A stretch of 64,000 nt of DNA from Rheinheimera maricola (GTDB lineage: Bacteria > Pseudomonadota > Gammaproteobacteria > Enterobacterales > Alteromonadaceae), in assembly GCF_016918075.2 (NCBI RefSeq), contig NZ_JAERPS020000001.1:248001-312000 (forward strand). Reading direction: 5' to 3'. The notes under the pieces are model-generated. The model saw nothing but the letters and a program-made list of their open reading frames with translations, was not told the origin of the DNA and did not search any database. The position numbers and the translations under genes are program-made. Of this stretch, positions 27,832 to 37,825 are shown piece after piece; within the stretch, counting starts at the first letter, position 1, and every line of letters begins with the position of its first letter.

Positions 27832-29280
27832 ATGTCAAATACTCCTACTGTGTATATTGTTGATGAACAAAGCGGTCGCAGTACCAGGCTAAGTACTGTT
27901 TTAAGCTTTATTAATGAACCGCATCAAGTACTGGACGCAGACAATCTTAACAAGTTGTTGCAAACCTCTGCGCCTGCAGTGGTATTGCTAGGGGCGCTGC
28001 AAGACATAGCGCAGGATGAATTGTTGCAACGCTATCCAGCCACAGCATTTCTGCTGTTAGGTGAACCACTGCGGGACTTGCTGAAATTTGCTAACGCCGT
28101 AGGTTTACTGTGCGAGCCGTTTTCTTATGCCACACTGACGCAATTGCTGCGAGACAGCCAGCAATACCATCGCTTGTTGCCACAGCAACGCCAAAACGAT
28201 CAAGCGGTTAAGTTTGACGGTATGGTCGGCAACTCTGCCATGATGCAACAGGTAAGGTTTCTTATCGCTCAAGTTGCTAAAACTGATGCCAACGTGTTGG
28301 TGCTGGGACCCTCAGGTACCGGTAAAGAAGTGGTAGCCCGCAATATTCATTTACTGTCTAACCGTGCCTCTGGGCCTTTTGTGCCGATTAATTGTGGTGC
28401 AATTCCGGCTGAGTTGTTGGAAAGCGAGCTGTTTGGCCATGAAAAAGGCGCGTTTACCGGTGCCATTTCTACACGAAAAGGCCGCTTCGAACTTGCACAA
28501 GGTGGCACGCTGTTTTTGGATGAGATAGGCGATATGCCGTTGCCGATGCAGGTGAAGCTGTTGCGGGTACTACAAGAGCGCACCTATGAGCGGGTAGGCG
28601 GTACCCAACCAATTAAAGCCGATGTGCGTATAGTGGCCGCAACACATCGTGATTTGGAACTGATGATCAGTGATGGCAGTTTCCGTGAAGATCTTTACTA
28701 CCGTTTAAATGTGTTTCCAATTGATACTCCCGCCTTGAGTCAGCGCACAGATGATATCCCAACCTTGATCAGCGAGTTGCTTAAGCGGCAGTCCCGGCAG
28801 AGCCAGGCAACAGTAAAATTTACAGAGCATGCCATGCAAAGCCTGCAGCTGCATAGTTGGCCTGGTAATGTACGCGAACTGGCTAATTTGCTCGAGCGTA
28901 TGGTAATTATGTACCCGGACCAAGTGGTAGATGTTGCCGAGTTACCGCAAAAGTATCGCCACCTGGATGTAGAGAGCTACGTGCCGCAATATCCAGAAAG
29001 CTTGCAAGAGCGTGATTTACTCAACGAAATGTTCCAGGCTACAGATGACGAAGACAATACCATTGCTGAGGAGTTGGATTTTGACGGCAATAACCTGCAG
29101 CATTTACCAGAACAAGGGCTGGATTTAAAAGAGTATTTGGCAGAACTTGAAATCCGTTTTATCTCTCAGGCGCTAGAGCGGCATGAGTTTGTCGTTGCCA
29201 GAGCGGCAGAAGTGCTTGGGCTGCGCCGTACAACACTGGTTGAGAAAATGCGTAAATACAATTTGGGCAAAGATGAGTAA
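27832..29280 (+). CDS. flrA: Flagellar master regulator FlrA/FleQ (sigma-54 activator)
   Basis: Top activator of the polar flagellar hierarchy. I start at the first in-frame ATG, 27832 (482 residues, [15 protein letters not shown]); a TTG at 27775 lies inside the promoter. Domains: an N-terminal receiver-like FleQ domain (about 1-115) in which the phospho-acceptor position falls in VVLLGA with no Asp; an AAA+ domain with Walker A GPSGTGKE, the sigma-54 contact loop GAFTGA, and [10 protein letters not shown]; and a C-terminal Fis-type helix-turn-helix ([20 protein letters not shown]). In FleQ the AAA+ domain binds c-di-GMP; this is expected but not shown here. It should drive flrBC and fliE. 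Confidence 0.95.
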   Translation: MSNTPTVYIVDEQSGRSTRLSTVLSFINEPHQVLDADNLNKLLQTSAPAVVLLGALQDIAQDELLQRYPATAFLLLGEPLRDLLKFANAVGLLCEPFSYATLTQLLRDSQQYHRLLPQQRQNDQAVKFDGMVGNSAMMQQVRFLIAQVAKTDANVLVLGPSGTGKEVVARNIHLLSNRASGPFVPINCGAIPAELLESELFGHEKGAFTGAISTRKGRFELAQGGTLFLDEIGDMPLPMQVKLLRVLQERTYERVGGTQPIKADVRIVAATHRDLELMISDGSFREDLYYRLNVFPIDTPALSQRTDDIPTLISELLKRQSRQSQATVKFTEHAMQSLQLHSWPGNVRELANLLERMVIMYPDQVVDVAELPQKYRHLDVESYVPQYPESLQERDLLNEMFQATDDEDNTIAEELDFDGNNLQHLPEQGLDLKEYLAELEIRFISQALERHEFVVARAAEVLGLRRTTLVEKMRKYNLGKDE

Positions 29281-29337
29281 TTCACTAGCGCCAGTATATT
29301 GACGTTGCGTAACATCCTGAAATACATCTAATAATTG

Positions 29338-29354
29338 CTGGCATAATGCCTGCA
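29338..29354 (+). promoter_or_regulatory. Sigma-54 promoter of flrBC
   Basis: CTGGCATAATGCCTGCAT context with GG at 29340-29341 and GC at 29352-29353, ten bases apart. TTGAC-GTTGC-GTAAC at 29299-29313, about 40 bases upstream, resembles the centre of the palindrome before flrA and could be the activator site. Confidence 0.85.
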
Positions 29355-29389
29355 TATATCCTGCTGATAATGCTGTTTCAGGGGGATTT

Positions 29390-30499
29390 ATGCCATCAGC
29401 CAATGCGGTGCACTTTTCATCAGAAAGTCTAAAGCGTCGTGACAGTTCTGCAGCGGTTGCTGCGCTGCGCCCGGCGCTGCAATTATTACCGGGAACTAAC
29501 ATCGATCCGGTGTTGCAAGCGCTACCGGCTGCGGTGATTTTATTAGATCAACGCGGCATGATATATCAGGCAAATCCTGCTGCCTTGGCAATGTTGGCTG
29601 AGCCGCTGGTTGGGCAAGCCTGGTTTAACGTGATTAGCCGCTGTTTTAGACCACGCAGTGATGATGGCCTGGAGGTTTCCTTAAAAGATGGGCGCCGGGT
29701 TAAACTGCAGATCAGTACGGTGCTTAGCCATTCTGATTATACCCAACCTGGCCAGTTGATTATGCTGACCGATTTAACTGAAACACGGCAATTGCAAAGC
29801 CGGTTGTCACATCTGCAGCGTTTATCGACGCTGGGTAAAATGATGGCAACACTGGCACATCAAATTCGTACGCCTTTGTCTGCCGCTTTATTGTATGCGC
29901 AAAACCTGACGGATCCCCGGGCTACGCTGCAAGCACAACAGCAATTTCAACAGAAGCTACTCTCACGTCTGCAAGACTTAGCACAGCAAGTCGATGACAT
30001 GCTGTTGTTTGCCCGCAGTGGCACGGCGCAGCAAGTCGCGCCGTTTACGCTGCAGCAATTAACGTCACAGCTCAATACCAATATTGAAGCCTTGCTGGCG
30101 CAGCATCATGCCAGCTTAACGCTGCATTGTGTAGATATGAGTTGGCGTTTGCTGGGAAATCAGAATGCGCTGTGTGGTGCATTAGAAAATCTGATCCAAA
30201 ACAGTATTCAAGCGGTTGCAGAGCGTGCTCAGATAACACTACACATTGCACCTAGTGCGTTGCACAGCGGCATGTTAGCTTTACGGATAACTGATAATGG
30301 CCCAGGCGTGGCCCCGGCACTACAGCCAACGTTATTTGAACCCTTTGTTACCGGTCGCGCACAAGGTACTGGCCTCGGGCTAGCTGTAGTGCAGGCTGTT
30401 GCCAGCTCACATCATGGTTCGGTGCGCTATGTACCGACAGCGCAAGGCGCTTGCTTTGAATTACTGCTACCGCTGCATACCAGTGACAATGAGGAGTAA
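29390..30499 (+). CDS. flrB: Flagellar sensor kinase FlrB/FleS
   Basis: Cytoplasmic histidine kinase that phosphorylates FlrC. The 369-residue protein has no membrane segments. It has a PAS domain (about 40-140, QALPAAVILLDQRGMIYQAN), a dimerisation/phospho-acceptor helix with LAHQIRTPLSAAL, and an ATPase domain with N box LIQNSIQA, DNGPGVAPALQP and GTGLGLAVVQA. It sits behind a sigma-54 promoter and is followed by flrC after three bases, so the two form an operon. Confidence 0.94.
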   Translation: MPSANAVHFSSESLKRRDSSAAVAALRPALQLLPGTNIDPVLQALPAAVILLDQRGMIYQANPAALAMLAEPLVGQAWFNVISRCFRPRSDDGLEVSLKDGRRVKLQISTVLSHSDYTQPGQLIMLTDLTETRQLQSRLSHLQRLSTLGKMMATLAHQIRTPLSAALLYAQNLTDPRATLQAQQQFQQKLLSRLQDLAQQVDDMLLFARSGTAQQVAPFTLQQLTSQLNTNIEALLAQHHASLTLHCVDMSWRLLGNQNALCGALENLIQNSIQAVAERAQITLHIAPSALHSGMLALRITDNGPGVAPALQPTLFEPFVTGRAQGTGLGLAVVQAVASSHHGSVRYVPTAQGACFELLLPLHTSDNEE

Positions 30500-30502
30500 G
30501 CT

Positions 30503-31909
30503 ATGAGCCAATCTATTTTGCTAGTTGAAGATGACGCGGGCTTGCGCGAAGCACTGCAGGATACCTTGTTGCTTGCCAATTATGAGGTGCTGGCTGCTGA
30601 TAGTGCTGAGCAGGCATTACTGATGTTAAAACAACGCAATGTGCAGTTGGTGATAAGTGATGTGCAGATGCAGGGTGTGTCTGGCTTAACCCTACTTAAA
30701 ACTTTACGTGAACAGTACCCTAAAATACCTGTACTGATGATGACGGCCTACGCCACTGTGCAAGCTGCGGTAGAAGCCATTCGTATCGGTGCAGTAGACT
30801 ATCTGGCTAAACCCTTTTCGCCGCAAGTCTTGGTAAATACAGTTAGCCGTTATGTTACTGCTCTGGCAACGGATAGCGTTGAACCGGTGGTTGCAGCCAG
30901 TAGTAGCAAACAATTGCTCGCGCTGTGTGCCCGGGTTGCCGGTACGGACGCCAGCGTGATGATTAGTGGTCCAAGTGGCTCTGGTAAAGAAGTTCTTGCA
31001 CGTTATATTCATCAATTGTCGGAGCGCAGCAGCGGCCCTTTTGTGGCCATTAATTGTGCTGCCATTCCGGATAATATGCTGGAGTCTACCTTATTTGGGT
31101 ATGAAAAAGGCGCCTTCACCGGGGCTATCAGTGCTTGCCCCGGTAAATTTGAGCAGGCCCAACAAGGCACTATCTTGTTGGATGAAATAACCGAGATGGA
31201 TTTAAACCTGCAGGCCAAATTGCTACGTGTATTGCAAGAGCGTGAGGTTGAGCGTTTGGGTGGACGAAAAACCATCCGGCTCGATGTCCGCGTGCTGGCA
31301 ACCAGTAATCGCAACTTGCAACAGGCGGTAGCACAAGGCCGTTTTCGTGAAGATTTATATTACCGGTTGAATGTATTTCCGTTGGTGTGGCCGGCTCTGG
31401 CCGAGCGGGCCGACGATATTATTCCACTGGCCGAGCATATGCTAGCCCGTCATTGCAAACTATCAGGCCGCAGCATTCCAAAGCTAACATTGGCCGCCAG
31501 AGAGCGTCTTGCACACTATCATTGGCCGGGTAACGTACGAGAGCTGGATAACGTGATACAGCGCGCATTAATTATTGCCCGCGGTAGTGAGATTGACATC
31601 GACGACATTATGCTGGAGGCGGCAGATATGGCGGTGCCGCGTCAGGTTGTCGAGCAAAGTAGTATAACTTCGGACATGGATACTGCAACAAGGCACGTGG
31701 CAGAGGCCCCGCCAGTAGAAACCTGCGACGAGACAGATAGCAATTTCAGGCATAGCGTACACGAGCAGGAACATCGTATTATTCTGGCGACGATGAAAGC
31801 CTGCGCTAACCGGCGTAAAGACGTGGCGGAGCGCTTGGGGATAAGTGATCGTACTTTACGCTACAAGCTGGCACGTATGAAACAGCATGGCATCGACCTT
31901 CCAGCCTAA
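30503..31909 (+). CDS. flrC: Flagellar response regulator FlrC/FleR (sigma-54 activator)
   Basis: Activates mid-stage (sigma-54) flagellar genes when phosphorylated by FlrB. The 468-residue NtrC-type protein has a receiver domain with acidic pocket VEDD and phospho-acceptor Asp53 (ISDVQMQG), an AAA+ domain with GPSGSGKEVLARYIH, the GAFTGA loop and DEITEMDL, and a C-terminal Fis-type helix-turn-helix (RRKDVAERLGISDRTLRYKL). Unlike FlrA, the receiver looks functional. A terminator follows six bases after the stop. Confidence 0.95.
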   Translation: MSQSILLVEDDAGLREALQDTLLLANYEVLAADSAEQALLMLKQRNVQLVISDVQMQGVSGLTLLKTLREQYPKIPVLMMTAYATVQAAVEAIRIGAVDYLAKPFSPQVLVNTVSRYVTALATDSVEPVVAASSSKQLLALCARVAGTDASVMISGPSGSGKEVLARYIHQLSERSSGPFVAINCAAIPDNMLESTLFGYEKGAFTGAISACPGKFEQAQQGTILLDEITEMDLNLQAKLLRVLQEREVERLGGRKTIRLDVRVLATSNRNLQQAVAQGRFREDLYYRLNVFPLVWPALAERADDIIPLAEHMLARHCKLSGRSIPKLTLAARERLAHYHWPGNVRELDNVIQRALIIARGSEIDIDDIMLEAADMAVPRQVVEQSSITSDMDTATRHVAEAPPVETCDETDSNFRHSVHEQEHRIILATMKACANRRKDVAERLGISDRTLRYKLARMKQHGIDLPA

Positions 31910-31915
31910 AAAAGA

Positions 31916-31936
31916 CCCTCAATATGAGGGTTTTTT
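31916..31936 (+). terminator. Terminator after flrC
   Basis: CCCTC (31916-31920), loop AATAT, GAGGG (31926-31930), then six T. A-rich bases precede the stem, so it may work in both directions. Confidence 0.85.
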
Positions 31937-31960
31937 CTTGTAAATACATATAGTTGAAAA

Positions 31961-31978
31961 CTGGCATAACTCCTGCTT
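31961..31978 (+). promoter_or_regulatory. Sigma-54 promoter of the fliE operon
   Basis: CTGGCATAACTCCTGCTT: GG at 31963-31964 and GC at 31975-31976, ten bases apart, with an almost consensus -24 box. CAATTTTTTGAC at 32003-32014 lies just downstream of the expected start site, where FleQ-type regulators often bind. Confidence 0.87.
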
Positions 31979-32024
31979 TACCTTAGTTAATTACGCAAGC
32001 AGCAATTTTTTGACGGGTGATGCA

Positions 32025-32360
32025 ATGAATATTAAAGGTCAGGCACTTTATGCCGAAATGCAGTCACTGGCGGGTCAGGCCAGAGGTGTTGGTACTGAAC
32101 TAAAGCTGCAGCACGCCGAACAGGTCAATCCCAGTCAAAGCGACTTTAGCAGTATGCTGACAAATGCCTTGAGCAATGTGAATAACCTGGCACAAGAAAC
32201 CGGCCGGTTGCGCTCTGCTGTGGAAATGGGCGACCCTGGTGTTTCTCTGGCGCAGGTAATGATCGCGAGCCAAAAATCGTCATTAGCGTTTGAAGCCACG
32301 GTGCAGGTACGCAACAAGTTAGTTGAAGCCTACAAAGAAATTATGTCGATGCCGGTATAA
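32025..32360 (+). CDS. fliE: Flagellar hook-basal body protein FliE
   Basis: FliE links the MS ring to the rod. The ATG at 32025 gives 111 residues (MNIKGQALYAEMQSLAGQAR); an in-frame TTG at 32010 has no ribosome site. The C-terminal half is typical: DPGVSLAQVMIASQKSSLAF and VRNKLVEAYKEIMSMPV. The ribosome site is weak (GGGTGA). It is the first gene of the export/basal-body operon. Confidence 0.93.
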   Translation: MNIKGQALYAEMQSLAGQARGVGTELKLQHAEQVNPSQSDFSSMLTNALSNVNNLAQETGRLRSAVEMGDPGVSLAQVMIASQKSSLAFEATVQVRNKLVEAYKEIMSMPV

Positions 32361-32374
32361 CGGAGGGATAAGTA

Positions 32375-34060
32375 GTGGCTGATAATCAATCTACCGAGCT
32401 GGCACTGACCAATACTGAATTTGGCGCAGAGCAGCAGGAACAAAAGCCTGGTTTCGTCGGATCTTTAGGCGGTATGGACCTGGTACGCCAGATCACCCTG
32501 ATTGTGGCGTTGGCTATCTGCCTGGCCATTGCCGTGCTAATAGTGATGTGGGCACGCACGCCTGAAATGCGACCTCTGGGTAATTTTACTACCGATGAGC
32601 TGATACAAACGTTAGACCATTTAGACAGTCAAAAAATTGATTACAGTTTGGAAGGTAGTGTCATATCGGTACCGGAAGACCAATTTCAGAGTATCAAGTT
32701 ATCACTATCGCGTGCGGGCCTTACAAAAGAAGCTTCAACCGGCACTGAATTTTTGCTGCAGGATAGCGGCTTTGGTGTCAGCCAGCGTCTGGAGATGGAG
32801 CGGTTAAAACATAGCCGGGAGCAACAGCTTGCACGCACTATTGAAGAGCTGCAAAGTATTTCCCGTGCCCGAGTGTTGCTGGCTATACCAAAAGAAAATG
32901 TGTTCGCCAGGGTAGAGAAGTCGCCATCGGCCACCGTGCTGGTGACTGCGCGCGGAGGCACAGTTATTCGTGACAGCGAAGTCGATGCTATTGTCGATAT
33001 CGTGGCGTCTGCGGTGCAAGGGTTAGAGCCGTCTAAAGTTACTGTTACGGATCAAAATGGCCGCTTACTAAATAGTGGCTCACAAGACGCCGGCTCGGCT
33101 CGTTCTCGTAAAGAATATGAGCTGCAGCGCACGCGGGAAGAAGAATACCGGCAGAAAGTGGATTCTATTTTAATGCCCGTGTTGGGCTACGGGAATTACA
33201 CCGCGCAGGTCGATTTGTTGATGGACTTTACTGCGACCGAACAAACACAAAAGCGTTTCAACCCGGATTTGCCTGCGGTACGGAGCGAAATGACCATTGA
33301 AGAGAGCAGTGTCGGTGGCCTAAGTGGTGGTATTCCTGGTGCACTATCAAACCAACCACCGCTCAATTCAAATATTCCTGAGCAAGCAACCGGTGGAAAC
33401 GCTACACCTGTGGTACCAGGTAGAAATCATAAAGAAGCGACCCGCAATTACGAGCTGGATACCACCATTAGCCATATTTCGCAGCAAAGCGGCGTTATCC
33501 GCCGGCTAAGCGTGTCAGTGGCTATCGACTATCAACGCTCTGCTGAGGGAGAGCCGCAACCTTTACCGCAGGCTGATTTGACGAATATCCGGCGTTTATT
33601 GCAAGGTGGTATAGGCTTCGATACGCAGCGCGGTGATACTATAGAAGTGATATCTGTGCCCTTTATGAAGGATGAGGTAGTTGAAGCGCCGGTACCTAAT
33701 TTTTATGAAGAAGACTGGTTTCTGCGGGTAATTCGATTGGTTATTGGCGGGCTTATTATCATAGTGCTGATTTTAGCTATCGTTAAACCCATGTTGAAAA
33801 AGCTAATTTACCCAGACGATACCAAAGAAGTATATGACGACAAATCACTAAGCAGTGGCCTGGATCTGGGGGATGACACTATTGACATGCTAAGCTCAAC
33901 CTTTGATGAGAATTCAGTGGGCTTTGCACCAGACGGTACCCTGATGCTACCGGATTTACACGGTGATGAAGATTTATTACGCGCGGTTCGGGCTTTAGTG
34001 GCAAATGAGCCGGAACTATCCTCTTTAGTAGTGAAAAACTGGTTGGCTGAAGATGAGTAG
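32375..34060 (+). CDS. fliF: Flagellar MS-ring protein FliF
   Basis: Inner-membrane ring that founds the basal body. The 561-residue protein starts at GTG (32375), fixed by GGAGGG seven bases upstream. It has an N-terminal membrane helix (about 35-60, ITLIVALAICLAIAVLIVMW), the ring-building motifs (LGNFTTDELIQTLDHLD, KVTVTDQNGRLLNS), a long periplasmic region, a second membrane helix (LVIGGLIIIVLILAIV), and a cytoplasmic tail that binds FliG. It overlaps fliG by eight bases. Confidence 0.96.
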   Translation: MADNQSTELALTNTEFGAEQQEQKPGFVGSLGGMDLVRQITLIVALAICLAIAVLIVMWARTPEMRPLGNFTTDELIQTLDHLDSQKIDYSLEGSVISVPEDQFQSIKLSLSRAGLTKEASTGTEFLLQDSGFGVSQRLEMERLKHSREQQLARTIEELQSISRARVLLAIPKENVFARVEKSPSATVLVTARGGTVIRDSEVDAIVDIVASAVQGLEPSKVTVTDQNGRLLNSGSQDAGSARSRKEYELQRTREEEYRQKVDSILMPVLGYGNYTAQVDLLMDFTATEQTQKRFNPDLPAVRSEMTIEESSVGGLSGGIPGALSNQPPLNSNIPEQATGGNATPVVPGRNHKEATRNYELDTTISHISQQSGVIRRLSVSVAIDYQRSAEGEPQPLPQADLTNIRRLLQGGIGFDTQRGDTIEVISVPFMKDEVVEAPVPNFYEEDWFLRVIRLVIGGLIIIVLILAIVKPMLKKLIYPDDTKEVYDDKSLSSGLDLGDDTIDMLSSTFDENSVGFAPDGTLMLPDLHGDEDLLRAVRALVANEPELSSLVVKNWLAEDE

Positions 34061-35087
34061 CATAGAAGCGACAAAACCTGCATTTGACGTAGGTAAATTA
34101 GACGGTGTTGAAAAAGCCGCCATCTTATTGCTGAGTTTGTCAGAAGAAGATGCCGCGCAAATATTGAAACACTTAGAACCTAAACAGGTACAAAAAGTGG
34201 GTTTAGCAATGGCGCAGATGACAGATCTGAACCAGGCCAAAATCTCTGCTGTGCATCGGTTGTTTATTGAACAGATCCAGAATTTCAGCACTATAGGCTT
34301 CCAAAGCGAAGAGTTTATCAAGCGCGCCTTAACGGCAGCATTAGGCGAAGAAAAAGCCGCAAACTTGATTGATCAGATAGTCCTGGGTGGCGGTGCTAAA
34401 GGTCTGGATTCACTAAAGTGGATGGACTCCAAGCAGGTTGCCAATATTATTCGCAACGAACACCCACAAATTCAGACCATAGTGTTGTCTTACTTAGAGC
34501 CAGAGCAGTCGGCCGAAATTTTATCGCAGTTCCCGGAAAAAGTGCGGCTGGATTTAACCATGCGTATCGCCAATCTGGAAGAAGTGCAGCCGGCAGCATT
34601 ACAGGAGTTAAACGAAATTATGGAGAAACAATTTGCCGGCCAGGCCGGTACACAAACAGCGAAAATGGGCGGCTTAAAAGCGGCGGCCGATATCCTCAAC
34701 TATATGGATACCAACATTGAAGGCCAGCTGATGGACTCAATTCGTGAACACGACGAAGAAATGGCGCAGCAAATTCAGGACCTGATGTTTGTATTTGAAA
34801 ACCTGATTGATGTTGATGACCGCGGTATTCAAACCATCTTGCGCGAAGTTCAGCAAGACGTGCTGATGAAAGCATTAAAAGGCACTGACGAAAACTTAAA
34901 AGAGAAAATCTTTAAAAACATGTCTAAACGCGCAGCTGAGCTGCTTCAGGATGACTTGGAGGCCATGGGACCGGTTCGGGTTAGCGATGTAGAAACGGCA
35001 CAAAAAGAAATTCTGTCCACAGCACGGCGTTTATCTGACGCTGGCGAAATTATGTTGGGCAGTGGCGGTGGTGATGATTTCCTATAA
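34053..35087 (+). CDS. fliG: Flagellar motor switch protein FliG
   Basis: Rotor protein that meets the stator and transmits torque. The 344-residue protein has the FliF-binding N-terminal domain (VEKAAILLLSLSEEDAAQIL), the middle domain with the EHPQ motif (IIRNEHPQIQTIVLSYLEPE), and the C-terminal torque helix region (RGIQTILREVQQDVLMKALK). Length is normal. The start overlaps the end of fliF. Confidence 0.96.
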   Translation: MSSIEATKPAFDVGKLDGVEKAAILLLSLSEEDAAQILKHLEPKQVQKVGLAMAQMTDLNQAKISAVHRLFIEQIQNFSTIGFQSEEFIKRALTAALGEEKAANLIDQIVLGGGAKGLDSLKWMDSKQVANIIRNEHPQIQTIVLSYLEPEQSAEILSQFPEKVRLDLTMRIANLEEVQPAALQELNEIMEKQFAGQAGTQTAKMGGLKAAADILNYMDTNIEGQLMDSIREHDEEMAQQIQDLMFVFENLIDVDDRGIQTILREVQQDVLMKALKGTDENLKEKIFKNMSKRAAELLQDDLEAMGPVRVSDVETAQKEILSTARRLSDAGEIMLGSGGGDDFL

Positions 35088-35092
35088 GCTGA

Positions 35093-35935
35093 ATGGGCTT
35101 ACCCATGAACACTGATGCGTTTAAGTATAAAAGACCATTTTCGCCGGACGAAGAAACTGACGAACTGGTAAAACACTGGCAAACACCGGATCTGACCTCA
35201 GAGCGGGTGCGTGATACTAGCCGCACCAATGCGCTGAACAAAGCCGCACCAGTAGCCAAAGCGCAACAGCCAGCTGCGGAAGAAGAGTTGGTGGTTAAAC
35301 CGCTAACCGCCGAAGACATTGAGCAAATGCGCCAGGCCGCTTATGACGAAGGTTTTGCTCAGGGCAAAGAGGATGGCTTTGGCAAAGGCTACCCTGAAGG
35401 GCGTGAGCAAGGCCTGCAAGACGGTCTTAGTCAGGGCCAGGCCGAAGGTAAAAAGCAGGGGCTTGCCGATGGCCAGACCGAGCTTACCGAACGGCTGGGA
35501 CAACTTACGCAGTTGCTGGACCAACTACAGCAGCCGTTAGCCAGTATCGATGAGCAGGTCCAACAGCACTTATTGCAACTGAGCCTGTCTATGGCGCAAG
35601 CGGTTATCAATGTTGAAGTAAGCACCAATCCAAATGTTATATTACAAGCGATTGCTGACGCTACCAACGCCTTACCACTACAAAGCGCTCTGCTAGTGAT
35701 TAAATTGCATCCGGAAGACTTAGCCTTGGTACAACAGGCCTATGGTGAGGACGAACTTAACAAGCGGCAATGGCAGCTTAGAGCTGAACCCTTGTTGGAG
35801 CGTGGCGGTTGTTTAGTCGAGAGTAATCAGTCTAGCGTCGATCGCAGTTTAGGGCAGCGGCTGCAAAGTAGCCTGGAGCATTTCATCCAGTTGCAACAAC
35901 ACAGCGACAGCGCTAACAAGCGGATTGAGGACTAG
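35093..35935 (+). CDS. fliH: Flagellar export ATPase regulator FliH
   Basis: FliH forms a dimer that holds and inhibits the ATPase FliI and docks it at the C ring. The 280-residue protein has a variable N-terminus, then the FliH-type small-xxx-Gly repeats between about residues 84 and 128 ([17 protein letters not shown], then [13 protein letters not shown]), and a C-terminal FliI-binding domain ([20 protein letters not shown]). The ATG at 35093 is used; one at 35105 is equally possible because neither has a strong ribosome site. Confidence 0.93.
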   Translation: MGLPMNTDAFKYKRPFSPDEETDELVKHWQTPDLTSERVRDTSRTNALNKAAPVAKAQQPAAEEELVVKPLTAEDIEQMRQAAYDEGFAQGKEDGFGKGYPEGREQGLQDGLSQGQAEGKKQGLADGQTELTERLGQLTQLLDQLQQPLASIDEQVQQHLLQLSLSMAQAVINVEVSTNPNVILQAIADATNALPLQSALLVIKLHPEDLALVQQAYGEDELNKRQWQLRAEPLLERGGCLVESNQSSVDRSLGQRLQSSLEHFIQLQQHSDSANKRIED

Positions 35936-35937
35936 CC

Positions 35938-37287
35938 ATGCCGAGCAGTGACGGCCTGAGCCGGTTTTTAAAACAACAACATAGCTATATTCACCGTTCA
36001 AAGCCTGCGGTAGCCGGGCACCTGGTGCGCGTTGTAGGTTTAACATTAGAAGCCAGTGGCTGTAGTGCTGCTATTGGTCAGCCGTGCAGTGTCGAAACTG
36101 CACGTGGCGACATTATGGCCGAGGTCGTTGGCTTTGCGAATGATCGTATTTATCTGATGCCCAAAGATGATGTATCGGGTGTAGTACCTGGTGCTAAAGT
36201 GACGCCGTTGCTCAATTTTAAAGGTGTACCGCTGAGCTTGAACCTGCTTGGTCGGGTTATTGACGGTGTGGGCTCGCCACTGGATGGTAAAGGACCTATC
36301 GCGGCTGAGCAATTTGCTGGTGCGAAAAACAAACCCATTAACCCACTGCATCGCCGGCCGATAAAGCAACCACTGGATGTTGGCGTGCGGGCGATAAACA
36401 GTATTTTTACTGTGGGTAAAGGCCAGCGCATGGGGCTGTTTGCTGGCTCTGGTGTTGGTAAAAGTGTGCTACTGGGCATGATGACACGCGGAACCTCGGC
36501 TGACGTTATTGTGGTGGGGCTGGTGGGTGAGCGCGGCCGGGAAGTAAAAGAGTTTATTGATGATATTTTGGGCGAGGAAGGCAAAGCTCGCTCGGTTGTT
36601 ATTGCTGCACCGGCCGACGTGTCGCCCTTGATGCGGCTTAAGGGTTGTGAGACTGCGGTGCAGGTTGCGGAATATTTTCGCGATCAAGGTATGGATGTAT
36701 TGCTGTTAATCGACTCTATTACGCGCTATGCCCAGGCACAGCGGGAAATTGCACTGGCGGTTGGCGAGCCTCCGGCGACTAAAGGTTATCCACCATCGGT
36801 GTTCGCCAAATTACCGGCGCTGGTAGAGCGTGCCGGCAATGGCAGCGGCAGTCAGGGCTCGATAACGGCATTCTACACGGTGTTGTCAGAAGGTGACGAT
36901 TTGCAGGACCCTATCGCAGATGCCTCCCGAGCCATTTTAGATGGCCACATTGTGCTATCCCGCACATTGGCCGATGCCGGGCATTTCCCCGCGGTTGATG
37001 TGGAAAAGTCTATTAGTCGGGTAATGCCTGCGGTTACCAGCATGGAGCATCAGCAAATGGCCCGAGGCGTAAAGCAGTTGTATGCCAGTTATCAACAAAG
37101 TAAAGATCTTATCGCCATTGGTGCCTATGTTCGTGGCAGTGATCCACAGCTAGATCGTGCGATTGGCCAGATGCCAGCGATAAACCGCTTTTTGCAGCAA
37201 AGCATGCACGATGTTATTACATACGATGACAGCTTACAAAGCTTGAATCAGCTGATGCCCGCTGCGGCCAAAGGATCGAATCTATGA
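35938..37287 (+). CDS. fliI: Flagellum-specific ATPase FliI
   Basis: Hexameric ATPase of the flagellar type III export apparatus. The 449-residue protein is close to F1-beta in layout. The Walker A is [15 protein letters not shown] near residue 165; Walker B is [17 protein letters not shown]; the family-specific PTKGYPPS region appears as [20 protein letters not shown]. It lies two bases after fliH and overlaps fliJ by four. Confidence 0.96.
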   Translation: MPSSDGLSRFLKQQHSYIHRSKPAVAGHLVRVVGLTLEASGCSAAIGQPCSVETARGDIMAEVVGFANDRIYLMPKDDVSGVVPGAKVTPLLNFKGVPLSLNLLGRVIDGVGSPLDGKGPIAAEQFAGAKNKPINPLHRRPIKQPLDVGVRAINSIFTVGKGQRMGLFAGSGVGKSVLLGMMTRGTSADVIVVGLVGERGREVKEFIDDILGEEGKARSVVIAAPADVSPLMRLKGCETAVQVAEYFRDQGMDVLLLIDSITRYAQAQREIALAVGEPPATKGYPPSVFAKLPALVERAGNGSGSQGSITAFYTVLSEGDDLQDPIADASRAILDGHIVLSRTLADAGHFPAVDVEKSISRVMPAVTSMEHQQMARGVKQLYASYQQSKDLIAIGAYVRGSDPQLDRAIGQMPAINRFLQQSMHDVITYDDSLQSLNQLMPAAAKGSNL

Positions 37288-37739
37288 TCAATCAACGCTT
37301 TGCCATGCTAATAAAAGTGCAACAGCAACGCGAAGAAAAATTGCAGGCGCAATTTGTCAAAGCGCAGCAGTTCTATCTGCAGTCAGAGCAAAAATATCAG
37401 GGATTGGCGGGTTACCGCACCGATTACATTCTACAAAGCCAACAGCAGGGCAGTGTCGGCTTACAAAGCCGGCAGTACAATCAGTTTGTTAACTTTATCG
37501 GTAAACTAGATCAGGCCATATTGCAGCAAAGTAAAGCGGTGCAGCAAGCACAAGCTGCAGCGGAGCAACGCAAACAAAGCTGGCTGGTGGCACAGAAAAA
37601 ACGTAAGGCATTAGAATTGCTAGTGCAGCGTGGTGAACATGCTGAACTGATTAAACAAGCTAAACAAGAACAAAAAAATGCCGATGAATACGCCAGTCAG
37701 CAATTTATGCGTAATCGATTACATGCCGAAGCGAACTAG
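37284..37739 (+). CDS. fliJ: Flagellar export chaperone FliJ
   Basis: FliJ is the coiled-coil stalk that inserts into the FliI hexamer and contacts FlhA. The 151-residue protein is Gln/Lys-rich and helical ([40 protein letters not shown]), with the family length. Its start overlaps the fliI stop (ATGA). It ends the fliE-J run; an 86-base gap with a possible promoter follows. Confidence 0.92.
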   Translation: MINQRFAMLIKVQQQREEKLQAQFVKAQQFYLQSEQKYQGLAGYRTDYILQSQQQGSVGLQSRQYNQFVNFIGKLDQAILQQSKAVQQAQAAAEQRKQSWLVAQKKRKALELLVQRGEHAELIKQAKQEQKNADEYASQQFMRNRLHAEAN

Positions 37740-37745
37740 AAAACA

Positions 37746-37762
37746 TTGGCCTGAATTTTGAA
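37746..37762 (+). promoter_or_regulatory. Possible sigma-54 promoter of fliK
   Basis: TTGGC at 37746-37750 and TTTGAA at 37757-37762 in -24/-12 register; the only core mismatch is A for C in the -12 GC. fliK to flhB may have its own promoter, as reported for the fliK operon of Vibrio. The -12 mismatch keeps this tentative. Confidence 0.35.
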
Positions 37763-37825
37763 TGTACACTCAGGGTGTAGTGTCAATTAATACCTGAACG
37801 CCAAGCTTAGCCAGGAGAATGTCAA